Source of the DNA: an uncultured Flavobacteriales bacterium
GTDB lineage: Bacteria > Bacteroidota > Bacteroidia > Flavobacteriales_G > Salibacteraceae
Assembly: GCA_943788145.1 (NCBI GenBank)
Contig: CALSPD010000016.1
Location: 1 to 64,000 of the forward strand
DNA length: 64,000 nt
Direction: 5' to 3'
Both the position numbers and the translations under genes were made by a program. The notes below the pieces were generated by a model, which made no database searches, was not told the origin of the DNA, and saw only the letters and a list, made by a program, of their open reading frames with translations. Positions within the stretch are counted from its first letter, which is position 1, and every line of letters begins with the position of its first letter. This document shows, in pieces, positions 52,356 to 62,836 of this stretch.

Positions 52356-52820
52356 TCAAACCTGCAAGGAAGCTTTCAGCGTTGAGAAAAACTCCATCGC
52401 TTTTTCATCCAAACCTTTTAACTCAGCCACATCTTCGTTTCCATCGTTGTCGGTGAAGGTGATTTGAATACCATCGACCATGATGGTAATGGATAAAACC
52501 TTGGATTTGGGAATTTTAAAAGCGAGCGAGAGATTGGGTTGCATATAACGGTAGGCAAAATAGCCCAGCGCTAGAGTACCTGAAATCAGCACCATCGATC
52601 GACCACGTGTTAGGTTTAAAATCAAAACACCCATGATGAAAACCACCAAATAGGCCATAAAAAGGCTCGATTTCTTCTTTCGTCTCCTACTCTTTTTATT
52701 GGTCGTTATGCCCTTTTCTTCCAAGTCGGCTATTTCCGACCAATTGCCCGAATTGGTTAAATAAACATGATTGTCATCGATGTTTACAAAACCAGTGTTG
52801 TATCCAAACCAAGCTTTCAT
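52356..52820 (-). CDS. Hypothetical membrane protein
   Basis: Central double hydrophobic segment FMAYLVVFIMGVLILNL...MVLISGTLALGYFAYRYM. Confidence 0.45.
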   Translation of the reverse strand: MKAWFGYNTGFVNIDDNHVYLTNSGNWSEIADLEEKGITTNKKSRRRKKKSSLFMAYLVVFIMGVLILNLTRGRSMVLISGTLALGYFAYRYMQPNLSLAFKIPKSKVLSITIMVDGIQITFTDNDGNEDVAELKGLDEKAMEFFSTLKASLQV

Positions 52821-53479
52821 TGTTTTTTTTTAGCTATATCTTGATGGTATGGAAGCGGCTCGTGGAAATGAATGGTGCAATTTGGAAGTAACTTCCGAAT
52901 TCGGGCCTTTTCCTCGTCATTTAAACTATTGTCACCTAGGCCGAGTTGCTTGAGGTTCTTGAGTTGGCCAATTGATTCGGGTAGTTTGGTCAGTTTATTT
53001 CGGTACAAATCCAAAATTTCCAAGGAATCAAGCAATCCAATTTCCTCAGGTAGCGACTCCAAACATACACCCCAAGCAACCCTCAAAACTTTAAGCCGCC
53101 TGAGTTGGCCAATTTCAGCTGGCAGCGTTTTCAGGCTTGTTTTATAAAAGCATAGCGATTCCAATTGCGTCATGCCGCCAATAGCGGGACTCAACTCTAT
53201 AAGGCAATCTGTCCAAATACAATGTACGGTGACTTCCTTGAACGATCGATTTGCATAAAATGGAGTTGGAATTTCGGGTGATTGGATGGCTACATCAAAG
53301 GTGTCGAACCCTTGCGCTGAGGCCAAACTATCGGTGAAGGTCTTTAGAAGGAAAGCGTCCAAATCAAAGGAATCCGCTTCCACTACTTCGGGTTTTGCCG
53401 CCTCTGCGTTTTTATTCGCACACGAAGTTGCGATCATGCCTGGTATGACAAGCATTAGAAACCACCATGCCGCCCTCAC
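52817..53479 (-). CDS. Leucine-rich-repeat lipoprotein
   Basis: Lipobox MIATSCANK; repeats LPAEIGQLRRLKVLRV, LPEEIGLLDSLEILDLYRNKLTKLPESIGQLKNLKQLGLGDN. Confidence 0.8.
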   Translation of the reverse strand: MRAAWWFLMLVIPGMIATSCANKNAEAAKPEVVEADSFDLDAFLLKTFTDSLASAQGFDTFDVAIQSPEIPTPFYANRSFKEVTVHCIWTDCLIELSPAIGGMTQLESLCFYKTSLKTLPAEIGQLRRLKVLRVAWGVCLESLPEEIGLLDSLEILDLYRNKLTKLPESIGQLKNLKQLGLGDNSLNDEEKARIRKLLPNCTIHFHEPLPYHQDIAKKKQ

Positions 53480-54162
53480 TTTTTGATTTTGATTTTTTGA
53501 AAGGTCTCGGTTTCCTTGAATACATCGGCCTTTAATATGTCTTTCATTTCGCGCTTGGTCGGCTTAACGCTTGTTTCATTCAGCTTACCTTCTTCGTCTG
53601 TTTCTTCTTCTACTTCCGTAAAACTCTTCATGCTGGCAATGGCGTCATCGTTCACAAAAATCTCCTTTATGGTCAGCTTACCTTCCTTATCGAGTTGCAT
53701 GGTTTGTACCGTCCAGCTGCTTTCAGTTCGCTTCCGGTTCAAAAAATAATGGCCTTTGAAATAACGCAGCACGTGTTCCTTGGATATAAAAAACTCGGAC
53801 CGCCTACGTGTCCAAGTCATGACAGCCGTGTCGCCTTCATAGCGCAAGGAAACAGCATCTAGGTTTAGCTCAGAAATCACTCGACCGTCTTTGATGGCAA
53901 TGCCTGGTGTAGTATCAACCTGTTCTTCCGTCATGCGCACTTCATAATTCCATTCGCGACTCATACCTTTTTCGGAAATGGTGAGAATCGAACTGTCTTC
54001 GAGGCATAAATAATCGCCCTGATAGCGGCTTTTAAATCGGTGTTCATCACGATCGCTGCGCGGTTGAGGTTCTTTGAAAAACAACTCTTGTTCGCAAGCC
54101 TGAAACAAGAAAACCAACAAGGTGAAATAGACTAAAGCTCGAAAGGTAAACGGGTTTTTCAC
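53476..54162 (-). CDS. Hypothetical lipoprotein
   Basis: LLVFLFQACEQE lipobox. Confidence 0.5.
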   Translation of the reverse strand: MKNPFTFRALVYFTLLVFLFQACEQELFFKEPQPRSDRDEHRFKSRYQGDYLCLEDSSILTISEKGMSREWNYEVRMTEEQVDTTPGIAIKDGRVISELNLDAVSLRYEGDTAVMTWTRRRSEFFISKEHVLRYFKGHYFLNRKRTESSWTVQTMQLDKEGKLTIKEIFVNDDAIASMKSFTEVEEETDEEGKLNETSVKPTKREMKDILKADVFKETETFQKIKIKK

Positions 54163-54583
54163 AGGCTAAAAATTGGTGGTTTTCAAATTTAAACGATGTT
54201 TTAGATAAGGGAGAAATAAAGCAGAAACACGCTAAATTCTTCAAAAGGCAGAATTTTTTACGCTGAAACGAGAAAATTGGATTTTACGCAAAACCCTTTA
54301 ACAAAAACACATTCAGCGACATCATTCGTTTACAAATGATTGCTGTCGATATTAAGTGGCTATTAACCGAATCGAGTTTTGAAGTCGCCATTCCTTTGTC
54401 CCATCGTTCTTTCAGTGATAGGTTAAAGCAGGAGATGCAGCATGTGCGAGTCGACAGAAATAATACAATATGCCAGAGGCGAATGAATACAGGACGGATG
54501 CACACCTAAATCAAAAAGCGAGTAACCTACACAGCTAGACGAGCAACAAAAACAATAATTAAACAAAGTAAAAACACAGTATC

Positions 54584-54928
54584 ATGAACGCATTAAGAAA
54601 CAGAGTACAATTGATCGGCCACCTAGGAATGAACCCAGAAGTAAAAACTTTTGAAGGCGATAAAAAAATGGCCAAAGTGAGCATTGCAACAAACGAAGTG
54701 TATTACACAGCCAAGGGCGATAAGAAAGAAGAAACGCAGTGGCACAATATCGTTATGTGGGGCAAAACAGCTGAAATAGCTGAGAAATACCTCAAAAAAG
54801 GACAGGAAGTTTGTGTGGAAGGCAAGCTTGTAAACCGCAGCTGGGAAACCAAAGAAGGCGACAAGCGCTACATCACCGAGGTAGTAGTGAGCGAATTGGT
54901 CATGCTCGGAAAGAAGGACGCAGCCTAG
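54584..54928 (+). CDS. ssb: Single-stranded DNA-binding protein (short form)
   Basis: MNALRNRVQLIGHLGMNPEVKTFEGDKKMAKVSIATNE; WHNIVMWGKTAEIAEKYLKKGQEVCVEGKL. Confidence 0.92.
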   Translation: MNALRNRVQLIGHLGMNPEVKTFEGDKKMAKVSIATNEVYYTAKGDKKEETQWHNIVMWGKTAEIAEKYLKKGQEVCVEGKLVNRSWETKEGDKRYITEVVVSELVMLGKKDAA

Positions 54929-54952
54929 TCCATCTTGTTAAATACCTCATCT

Positions 54953-54983
54953 AAAAGCCCGTGCCTATCGCATGGGCTTTTTT
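54953..54983 (+). terminator. Intrinsic terminator after ssb
   Basis: AAAAGCCCGTGC-CTATC-GCATGGGCTTTTTT. Confidence 0.8.
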
Positions 54984-55038
54984 GCTTTCCATCATTTCAT
55001 CATCCTCCTTAACTTGCGCTTTCTGAATCATAGCCCTT

Positions 55039-55584
55039 ATGGAAAACCGCAAACTCGTACTCTACATCGCTTGTTCTTTGGATGGACGCATAGCCAAACC
55101 AAACAACGACATGAGTTTTCTCGATCGCGTTCAAGTGGAAGGCGAAGATTATGGCTACTACGATTTCATTAAAAGCATTGACACCATCATTCTAGGAAGG
55201 AAAACCTATGAATGGGTGATGACTCAAGTGGCTGAATACCCATATAAAGAACAAGATGTTTATGTGATCACGCGAACGGAGCGACCGAAAAAAGACAACA
55301 TCACCTTTTATGCTGGCGATCTGGGTGAATTGGTTACCCGATTGAAATCAAAACCCGGCAAAAACATCTTTTGCGATGGCGGTGCAGAAATTGTGCATGC
55401 GTTGCTATCCGCTAAGCTCTTTGACGAACTTGTTTTTTCCATCATTCCTGTCATTTTGGGCGATGGCACTACCCTATTTAAAGCCGGCATTCCCGAAGCT
55501 GACCTGAAGTTGATTTCCTCAAAAGCCTATGATTCAGGCTTGGTGCAATTGAAGTATCACATCAATCACGGGGCAAATGGTTAA
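55039..55584 (+). CDS. Dihydrofolate reductase family protein (RibD C-terminal-like)
   Basis: RKLVLYIACSLDGRIAKPNNDMSFLD; IILGRKTYEWV; IFCDGGAEIVHALL. Confidence 0.88.
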   Translation: MENRKLVLYIACSLDGRIAKPNNDMSFLDRVQVEGEDYGYYDFIKSIDTIILGRKTYEWVMTQVAEYPYKEQDVYVITRTERPKKDNITFYAGDLGELVTRLKSKPGKNIFCDGGAEIVHALLSAKLFDELVFSIIPVILGDGTTLFKAGIPEADLKLISSKAYDSGLVQLKYHINHGANG

Positions 55585-55643
55585 AGAAATCGAGTGTGTC
55601 AGGGGGCTTGGTTCAATAACCAGTTCAAATCAATGAATCCAAC

Positions 55644-57086
55644 ATGGTGAATCGCCTTATCTATTTCCTGCTTTTAGCATTTATCACGGTTGATACGGTT
55701 TACTCCTATCGACAACATGCTAGCGCTCCGTTGGATGGCGATATAGCGGAAAGTGTTTTACCCGGAGATAATTTCAAGCCGCTTTTTTCCAGTCCAATGG
55801 GGTTTACGGCCATTGCTAACGATGTGCACTACCCCAATCCAAACCGCTTTTTCATGCACTGGCCTTTTCAAGTTTATATGATGCAAATGCCCATCTATTT
55901 GCAGCGTTTTATGGACCCCATTTCAAGTGTTTATACGGCTGCTGCTTTGGCAAAAACCTTCATTCAATTAAGCCTTGTTTTTCTGCTTGCAATGGCCATT
56001 ACGGGCACTTACAATGTGCTTTGCTTAAAGTTTATGCTTGCCGCGGCTTTGCTCACTCCTCTTTTCCAAACAGATGGTTTTCGTGGCCTCATGGGAATAA
56101 TCGATCCAAGCATTACTTACACCTTTTCCTATGCGCTTCCCTGTCTGTTTATGCTGATCTATTTTCTGCCCTTTATTTTTCGCTACTATCACAATAAACC
56201 CATCGCTCCAAACGCCATCCTATACCCCGTTTTGATCGCTCTTAGCGTCATAGTTTGCCTGAGCGGACCGCTCAACCCGGGTATCGTCCTTGTTTTTGCT
56301 TTAATCGCTTTTTCGACTGCTTTTCTACACCGTTTCAACCTTTCCGAGAAAAAAGGGATTGCAACAAAATTTATTGCCGCTTTTCAGGACCTTCCTCGTT
56401 TTTATTGGTGGTATTTCACCCCCGTTTCCCTGTTAGCACTATACTCGCTTTACTTAGGGCAATACAACGAGCACAATCAAATTTGGTCTATATCACTATC
56501 CGAATTGTACGCCCGACTACCTACGGGAATCTTTCACCTTCTCAGCGAGAAAATCGCCTATCCTGTGCTGTTGATCAGCATCGCCATCAATGTCATCATC
56601 ATCAAAAAACTGAACATTGTGGGGGGCAATAAGGTGATTTCCGTCTTGAAATGGATAGGACTTTTCGCCTTAATCTACATCCTCCTGCTCCCGCTTGGAG
56701 GTTACCGACCCTATCGGCCATTGGTTTTGCGCTATGACACCATTATGCCCATTACCTTAGGTCTATTCTTTGTTTTTGGCGGCAGCACGCTGGCTATTTT
56801 AAATCATTTAAAAGGAAAGAAGCAGCTGCTTTATTTGCCGATAGTCTTTGCAGTTGTATTGATCTATTCCTTTGCCGATCAGGCCAAGCTCGATAAAAAT
56901 GCTTGCGAGCAATTGGCTTTGCAAACCATAGCCGAATCGCCAGAATCTATGGTTGTATTGAATAGTTCATGCAGTGTATTGTCTTGGTTTACCATAACAG
57001 ATCCTTCCAAATCTGAGCAAAACGCACGACTGATCAAAGCGTGGAGAATTACCGACAGCAAGAAGCTTTATTACAGCAAAGAATAG
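55644..57086 (+). CDS. Polytopic membrane protein of unknown function
   Basis: 480-aa ORF with many hydrophobic segments. Confidence 0.55.
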   Translation: MVNRLIYFLLLAFITVDTVYSYRQHASAPLDGDIAESVLPGDNFKPLFSSPMGFTAIANDVHYPNPNRFFMHWPFQVYMMQMPIYLQRFMDPISSVYTAAALAKTFIQLSLVFLLAMAITGTYNVLCLKFMLAAALLTPLFQTDGFRGLMGIIDPSITYTFSYALPCLFMLIYFLPFIFRYYHNKPIAPNAILYPVLIALSVIVCLSGPLNPGIVLVFALIAFSTAFLHRFNLSEKKGIATKFIAAFQDLPRFYWWYFTPVSLLALYSLYLGQYNEHNQIWSISLSELYARLPTGIFHLLSEKIAYPVLLISIAINVIIIKKLNIVGGNKVISVLKWIGLFALIYILLLPLGGYRPYRPLVLRYDTIMPITLGLFFVFGGSTLAILNHLKGKKQLLYLPIVFAVVLIYSFADQAKLDKNACEQLALQTIAESPESMVVLNSSCSVLSWFTITDPSKSEQNARLIKAWRITDSKKLYYSKE

Positions 57087-57208
57087 GTTTGTAAACGCGT
57101 TATACCACCCGCCTAACCCACTCCCTGAGCGATTTGGGTTGAGGGCATACCAAAAAACGTTAGTTTGGCTGTTGTAAACTTGATACGACACATTTTCAAA
57201 TTCCATCC

Positions 57209-57748
57209 ATGAAAAATCAAATCAAAATAGGCACATTCTTCCTTGTTATCCTTTGCACGACTGTCGCTTTTAAGTTTGTTGAATTCGATGTAAAATCGCT
57301 CTTAGATGACCGCATCGAACTGAAAATTCCAAGTGAATTTGAAATTATGTCGGACGAACTGTTAGCCATTAAATATCCTTCCGCCAACCGTCCAACGTTG
57401 GTCTATTCGAATGAAACAGGCGGCATCAATGTAGCCTTCAACCACACACCCAACCAGGCCAATCAAGAAGCCATAGCGCCCATCGAGGAAAACCTGTTCC
57501 AGGTTTTTAAAACCAATTTCCCGACTGCCGAATGGAAAGATCACGGGATCAAAGAAATCAACGGGCGTCAAGTGGGATATTTGGAAATGATTACACCCGC
57601 CATAGACACGGACATTTACAACTTACTCTTCTTCACCGATGTAGATGGTCGATTGCTGATTTGCACCTTCAACTGCACGATACACAGAGCCGAACTTTGG
57701 GAAGAGCCAGCGCATGAGATTATGCAGTCTCTCAAGGTGGTCATATAA
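57209..57748 (+). CDS. Hypothetical secreted protein
   Basis: N-terminal signal-like segment FFLVILCTTVAFKF; single intact ORF. Confidence 0.5.
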   Translation: MKNQIKIGTFFLVILCTTVAFKFVEFDVKSLLDDRIELKIPSEFEIMSDELLAIKYPSANRPTLVYSNETGGINVAFNHTPNQANQEAIAPIEENLFQVFKTNFPTAEWKDHGIKEINGRQVGYLEMITPAIDTDIYNLLFFTDVDGRLLICTFNCTIHRAELWEEPAHEIMQSLKVVI

Positions 57749-57753
57749 TCAAC

Positions 57754-58590
57754 TTAAGCACGACACAAAATCACAAAACGCTCTTTTCCGCTGATATCGT
57801 TCTCAAAACATACCTCACCGGTCCATACTTCCTTTAACTGCTTGCAGAGTAAGGCTGTTTCCGTAGCGTGGGTTTCGAAATATACTTTTGAAATGCCCGC
57901 CTTTTCTGCTATTTCTGCAATTCTTGTAAAAAAATAAAACGGGTCATGCGCTGGACCAAATAGCGCAATGTGCGGCTCAAAGTCAAGCACATTCGCTTCT
58001 AAACTTTCAGCACGATCAACGGGAATGTAGGGTGGATTGCTCACGATGACATCAAAATCGACTTGATGCAAGGCTTCGCGTATATCAGTTTGAAATAGCT
58101 TGACATCCAGATTCAAAGCTTTGGCATTTTTTGAAGCTACTTCCAAAGCCACAGGAGAAACATCGCATGCGCTGATGCGCCAATTGGGTCGAGCAGCTTT
58201 TAAAGCCAAGGGAATACAGCCCGAACCTGTTCCTATGTCCAAAACCTTCAAAACATCTGAAGTTTCATGATCGAGCACCAGTTGAACCAATTCTTCTGTC
58301 TCTGGGCGAGGAATTAAAACGGCCGCATCGACATAAAGCTCCAGCTCCATAAACTGCGCTTTGCCAAAAATGTATTGAATCGGCTCATGCTTTTTTAAGC
58401 GTTTGGTGGTCTCTTTCCAGCGATTCAAGTGCGCCTCGGCAACAAGGTCAGCGCTGTGCATGTAGGCCTCTGCTCTATTCCAATCCTCCAATTCAGCCAC
58501 ACACCAATGATAGATGGACTGTAACTCGCCTTGGGCATAAAAAGCCGTGAGTTGACTGTAAAACCACTGTCGAAGTTCAGCATGATTCAT
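57754..58590 (-). CDS. prmC: Peptide chain release factor N5-glutamine methyltransferase
   Basis: VLIPRPETEELV; VLDIGTGSGCIPLALK; IVSNPPYIP. Confidence 0.93.
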   Translation of the reverse strand: MNHAELRQWFYSQLTAFYAQGELQSIYHWCVAELEDWNRAEAYMHSADLVAEAHLNRWKETTKRLKKHEPIQYIFGKAQFMELELYVDAAVLIPRPETEELVQLVLDHETSDVLKVLDIGTGSGCIPLALKAARPNWRISACDVSPVALEVASKNAKALNLDVKLFQTDIREALHQVDFDVIVSNPPYIPVDRAESLEANVLDFEPHIALFGPAHDPFYFFTRIAEIAEKAGISKVYFETHATETALLCKQLKEVWTGEVCFENDISGKERFVILCRA

Positions 58591-58668
58591 GGCGCAAAGG
58601 TGGGATTATTCATACATCCGTTCGGAAGATAAAAGCCTTTATCTCTACTTTCGGAGCAAAGCAAATCC

Positions 58669-60345
58669 ATGAGTAAAATCATTCTCTTCAGCGTTTGTCT
58701 TTTTTCTAGTTTGTTGGCCCCAGCTCAAGATTTTCAATGGCTTCGACCTTTGGAAGTGTCTAAAATGGTCGTTGCCGATAATGGCGACATCTACTTGCTC
58801 GATCGATTCAACTTTTCACGTGACGTTGACCCAAGTGCGAACGAGTGGATATTAACAGGTGGAAACCTTACGCCTTACATCGCCAAATTCGATTCCGACT
58901 GGAATTTAGCCTGGGCCTATGTGCTGAAAGATGTTGGTGTAACCGATATAAAAACAAGTGGAGATAAACTGGTGATTTGCGGAACTACCAGCGAAGGAGC
59001 AAAAAATCAATTCCAAATTCAACGACTACACTTTAGAAGACAATCATTGGTTTGCTGCCCAATTCAACAGCAATGGAAACTGTACGCGCATTATCAACAC
59101 CCATCGTCAAGACGCTACAATGGAATCTGGCATTGTTCACGGTGGAAACCTGGTCATCACGGGTCGCTTATTTGGCGAAGTCGATTTTGATATGGATCCG
59201 AATGATGAATACCTCAAAACTTCCTATGGTGATAAAAGCGGCTACATCGCGAGCTACTCGAACTTAACCAAACCCGATTGGGTCATGGTTTTTCAAGACT
59301 ATGGAACAAGCGAAGTGCAGCCCATCAAAATGATCCAAGACGATGGCGAGTTGATTCTTTGGGGAAAATATACAGGCCAAGTGGACTTTGAACCCAACGG
59401 CCAGAGTGTGCTTGGTGAAGATACCATCCCAAACACGCAGCCTTATTTTGTCGCTCGCTTTAATGCCATTGGCGAACTCATTTGGGTCAACAGTTTTGTG
59501 GCCGAATCTGACGTTTACCCGTCTGATTTCCAATACGATCAATCGGGTGGCGTGTACCTAACTGGCATCTTCCAAGATCGCTTGCTTTTGGGTACAGACG
59601 ATGTCTTGCTTGAAGGTGCAGCTGGTTTTGATAGCGACTTCATCATTCGCTTCGATCAGTTTGGAGACATCGACTGGTATTATGCCCTCAGCAATTCCAT
59701 GGACTGCAAACAACCTAGCGTGGTTTTAGCACCTGAAGGAAATAGCATTTGGTGGGTGGCTCGGTGCATGGAAGCATTGATTTGGATCCGACAGCCGGCC
59801 AATATGAAGTTCAAACCAACCCAAATCCAAATACCCAGAGCTTATTGACCCATTTGTCTGCGGCCTTTATCACTGAAATCGATCAATCAGGAAGTATTGA
59901 AAAAATCAACTATTTCAACACAGAAACGGAGGTGTATTTTATGACCATGATGGCACACCCCAATCAAGACTATTACCTATTGTATGGCGGAAGTTCGAAC
60001 CGAAATTTTGATCATGACTTCGGTTTGGCTGAATATTTCGATCCGACTTTAACGCGATCGTACATTGCAAAATATGATGGTGTTAGAATCCCGGAGGCCC
60101 TATCCACGGCTGAATTGGACGATGAAGACTTTCATGTTTTCCCGAATCCTTCATCATCCATCTTTTTCGTGAATGACCATGAATCCATTCGCTCGCTGTT
60201 CGTGCGGGATGTCGCTGGCCGAAGTGTTCCATTTTCCTTTAGCAACGGAAAAATCAGCTTGACAAAAGGGATGGCTGGCATTTATTTTCTGCAAATGGAA
60301 ACAAAGCAAGGAATAAAGACTAAAAAAGTAATCTTCACGCCCTAA
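58669..60345 (+). CDS. T9SS type A sorting protein split over three ORFs by two frameshifts
   Basis: ORFs 58669..59190, 59120..59848 and 59749..60345 join as one protein; C-terminal HVFPNPSSSIFFVNDHES...GIYFLQMETKQGIKTKKVIFTP. Confidence 0.7.
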
Positions 60346-61395
60346 ATGGAAACTACCAATCACGAAATGTACATGAAGCGCTGCTTCGAATTGGCGGCCT
60401 TGGGCAAAGGAAATGTTGCTCCAAACCCCATGGTTGGAGCTGTAATCGTGTGTGATGGGAAGATTATCGGTGAAGGATATCATCAACAATTTGGCGAAGC
60501 CCACGCAGAAGTGAACGCCATCGCCAGTGTGAAAGATGAATCGCTTCTATCAAACAGCACAATCTATGTCAACTTGGAACCGTGTGCGCATCATGGCAAA
60601 ACGCCACCTTGCGCTGATTTGATCATCGAAAAGAGCTTTCAACGGGTGGTGGTCTGCAATTTCGATCCCTACAAGGAAGTGGCAGGAAAAGGCCTTCAGC
60701 GGATGCGAGACGCTGGAATAGATGTAGTTACGGGCGTATTAGAAGCCCAAGGACGCTGGCTCAATCGTAGGTTTTTCACCTACCACGAACAAAAACGACC
60801 GTACGTCATCCTAAAATGGGCGCAAACCATTGACGGCTTCCTAGATCACAACAGACAGCCAGAAGACGACCAGAAGGCACTTAAAATCACGAATAAAGCA
60901 GCCAATCAATTGGTTCACCGATGGCGCTCGGAAGAAATGGCGATTCTAGTAGGAAAAAACACGGCTTTGCTGGACGATCCAAGCCTAACCACGCGGCTTT
61001 GGCCGGGTAAAAGCCCATTGAGGATCGTCATTGACCCGCAATTGCAGCTTCCGAAAACACTTAAGCTCTTCAGCGATGGCCGACCAACGTGGGTGTATAA
61101 TGCTGCGAAAGCCTATTGCGAAGATGAAATTTGCTACGAACGCATTTCAGACCCATCGCGCTTTGAACACGAAATCATGGGACATCTGTTTCACAACGAC
61201 ATTCAAAGCATCATCATCGAGGGTGGCCCAAATACTTTACAGCGGTTTTACGATGCCGGATTATGGGATGAAGCCCGCATTTTCACAGGCATGCAACGCA
61301 TTGGTGACGGTGTCCGCATCCCGCGATTTGTTGGAGAGTTGAAATCAACCACTCACTTGGACGATAACGTGTTACAAGTTTACTCTCGAGCGTGA
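60346..61395 (+). CDS. ribD: Bifunctional diaminohydroxyphosphoribosylaminopyrimidine deaminase / reductase
   Basis: GNVAPNPMVGAVIV; HAEVNAI; NLEPCAHHGKTPPCADLII. Confidence 0.93.
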   Translation: METTNHEMYMKRCFELAALGKGNVAPNPMVGAVIVCDGKIIGEGYHQQFGEAHAEVNAIASVKDESLLSNSTIYVNLEPCAHHGKTPPCADLIIEKSFQRVVVCNFDPYKEVAGKGLQRMRDAGIDVVTGVLEAQGRWLNRRFFTYHEQKRPYVILKWAQTIDGFLDHNRQPEDDQKALKITNKAANQLVHRWRSEEMAILVGKNTALLDDPSLTTRLWPGKSPLRIVIDPQLQLPKTLKLFSDGRPTWVYNAAKAYCEDEICYERISDPSRFEHEIMGHLFHNDIQSIIIEGGPNTLQRFYDAGLWDEARIFTGMQRIGDGVRIPRFVGELKSTTHLDDNVLQVYSRA

Positions 61396-62225
61396 TATAC
61401 ATCGTCCTCAGTATATTTTCTGCCACGGCTATCCTATTGCTTTTCAGATGGATGGGACATAATGGAGTGAATTCGCGCCACGCCATTATGGTGAATTACG
61501 CTGTTGCGGGATTAATCGGCCTACTCTTCTTTTCACATTCAGAAGAAGTTTGGAACAAATCGTGGTTCTTGCCTTCCATGGCTATGGGCGTATTCTTTTA
61601 CATCGTTTTTCGTTTCATCGCTAAAACAACCCAAACAAATGGCGTTTCTGCCGCAAGTATTGCAACCAAAATGAGTGTATTGATTCCTGTTTTAACAGGA
61701 ATTTTCCTGCTCGATGAATCGATCAGCTGGCTTAAGGTTATCGGGATTAGCTTGGGATTAGTTGCTGTTTTTTTCGCGTCAAAACCCAATCAAAATATTG
61801 AGAATTGGAAATGGCTGCTTTTGGCATTCTTGGGTAGTGGTTTGATTGATGCTGCTTTGAAGCTCTTTCAAACCTGGAGTGTAACCAGTGCCGAGTTCCC
61901 GTCTTACATCACCGTTATCTTCAGTTTTGCCTTCCTAGCCGGACTAGCGCATCATTTCACCCTTCCAGACCGAAAAATCGAAGCTAAAAGTTACTTCGGA
62001 GGCATAATGCTGGGTTTGGTGAATTTCGCTTCCCTTATTTTCATTTTGGAGGCCATCAGCCTGCCCAATTGGGAAAGCTCTGTCATCTTTCCTATCAATA
62101 ACGTTGGAATCGTTGCACTAAGTTCTCTGTCTGCCTTAATACTCTTCAAAGAAAACCTCGACCTAAAAGGCTGGCTAAGCGTGATTTTAGCCCTTTGTTC
62201 GATTTGCTTACTTTCATTTGGATAA
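61392..62225 (+). CDS. EamA/DMT-family transporter
   Basis: About ten hydrophobic segments; GVSAASIATKMSVLIPVLTGIFLLDESISWLKVIGISLGLVAVF. Confidence 0.75.
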   Translation: MIYIVLSIFSATAILLLFRWMGHNGVNSRHAIMVNYAVAGLIGLLFFSHSEEVWNKSWFLPSMAMGVFFYIVFRFIAKTTQTNGVSAASIATKMSVLIPVLTGIFLLDESISWLKVIGISLGLVAVFFASKPNQNIENWKWLLLAFLGSGLIDAALKLFQTWSVTSAEFPSYITVIFSFAFLAGLAHHFTLPDRKIEAKSYFGGIMLGLVNFASLIFILEAISLPNWESSVIFPINNVGIVALSSLSALILFKENLDLKGWLSVILALCSICLLSFG

Positions 62226-62836
62226 TGGCAACAGTCGATAATTACCGAACCATAAAAGCACCGGCAGAAGGGGGATATCGCGAACGTGGCAGTAAGTTTT
62301 TTGCCTTCGCCTACCCTTGCTCTAGCGAAGAAGAACTCAAGGATTACATTGGGAATCTCAAGAAAATTCATCCTTTGGCGCGGCATTTCTGCTATGGAGC
62401 CATTTTCGGAACAACAAAAGAAGAACAACGATCAAACGATTCGGGCGAACCAGCTGGCACGGCCGGACTTCCCATTTTGAATCAAATACTTAGCGCAGAC
62501 ATGACCAACGTTGCCGTCATTGTCATCCGATATTTTGGTGGAACTAAACTTGGAAAACCAGGGTTGATTCAAGCCTATAAGTTGAGCGCCCAAGCTTCCC
62601 TTGAAGCAGCAAAAGCCATTACCATCACGGTCAAAGACAGCATTCACGTCCATTTCGACTATGACGACACAGGCAACGTAATCCGAGCAATTGAAGGCTT
62701 TCCAGGCGCTTCAATCGTGGATCAACTGTTCGACCAACGCTGTTCCATCATCTTTTCCGTTCCGCTCTCGACCGTTTCGGATGCGTTACATTTGTTCGAT
62801 CATTTACCCCATGTTCAAATTGGTCAAATTGCATAG
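62225..62836 (+). CDS. YigZ/IMPACT family protein
   Basis: ERGSKFFAFAYPCSSEEE; SNDSGEPAGTAGLPILNQI; VIVIRYFGGTKLGKPGLIQAY; start at ATG 62225. Confidence 0.9.
   Translation: MATVDNYRTIKAPAEGGYRERGSKFFAFAYPCSSEEELKDYIGNLKKIHPLARHFCYGAIFGTTKEEQRSNDSGEPAGTAGLPILNQILSADMTNVAVIVIRYFGGTKLGKPGLIQAYKLSAQASLEAAKAITITVKDSIHVHFDYDDTGNVIRAIEGFPGASIVDQLFDQRCSIIFSVPLSTVSDALHLFDHLPHVQIGQIA

Noticed and set aside
54284-54505. Minus-strand ORF 73 aa before ssb
   Set aside because: Cys-rich composition with no recognisable motif or flanking context; not supportable as a gene
57090-57150. Hairpin AACCCA...TGGGTT between two genes
   Set aside because: Only a 6-bp stem and no T-run; not convincing as a terminator
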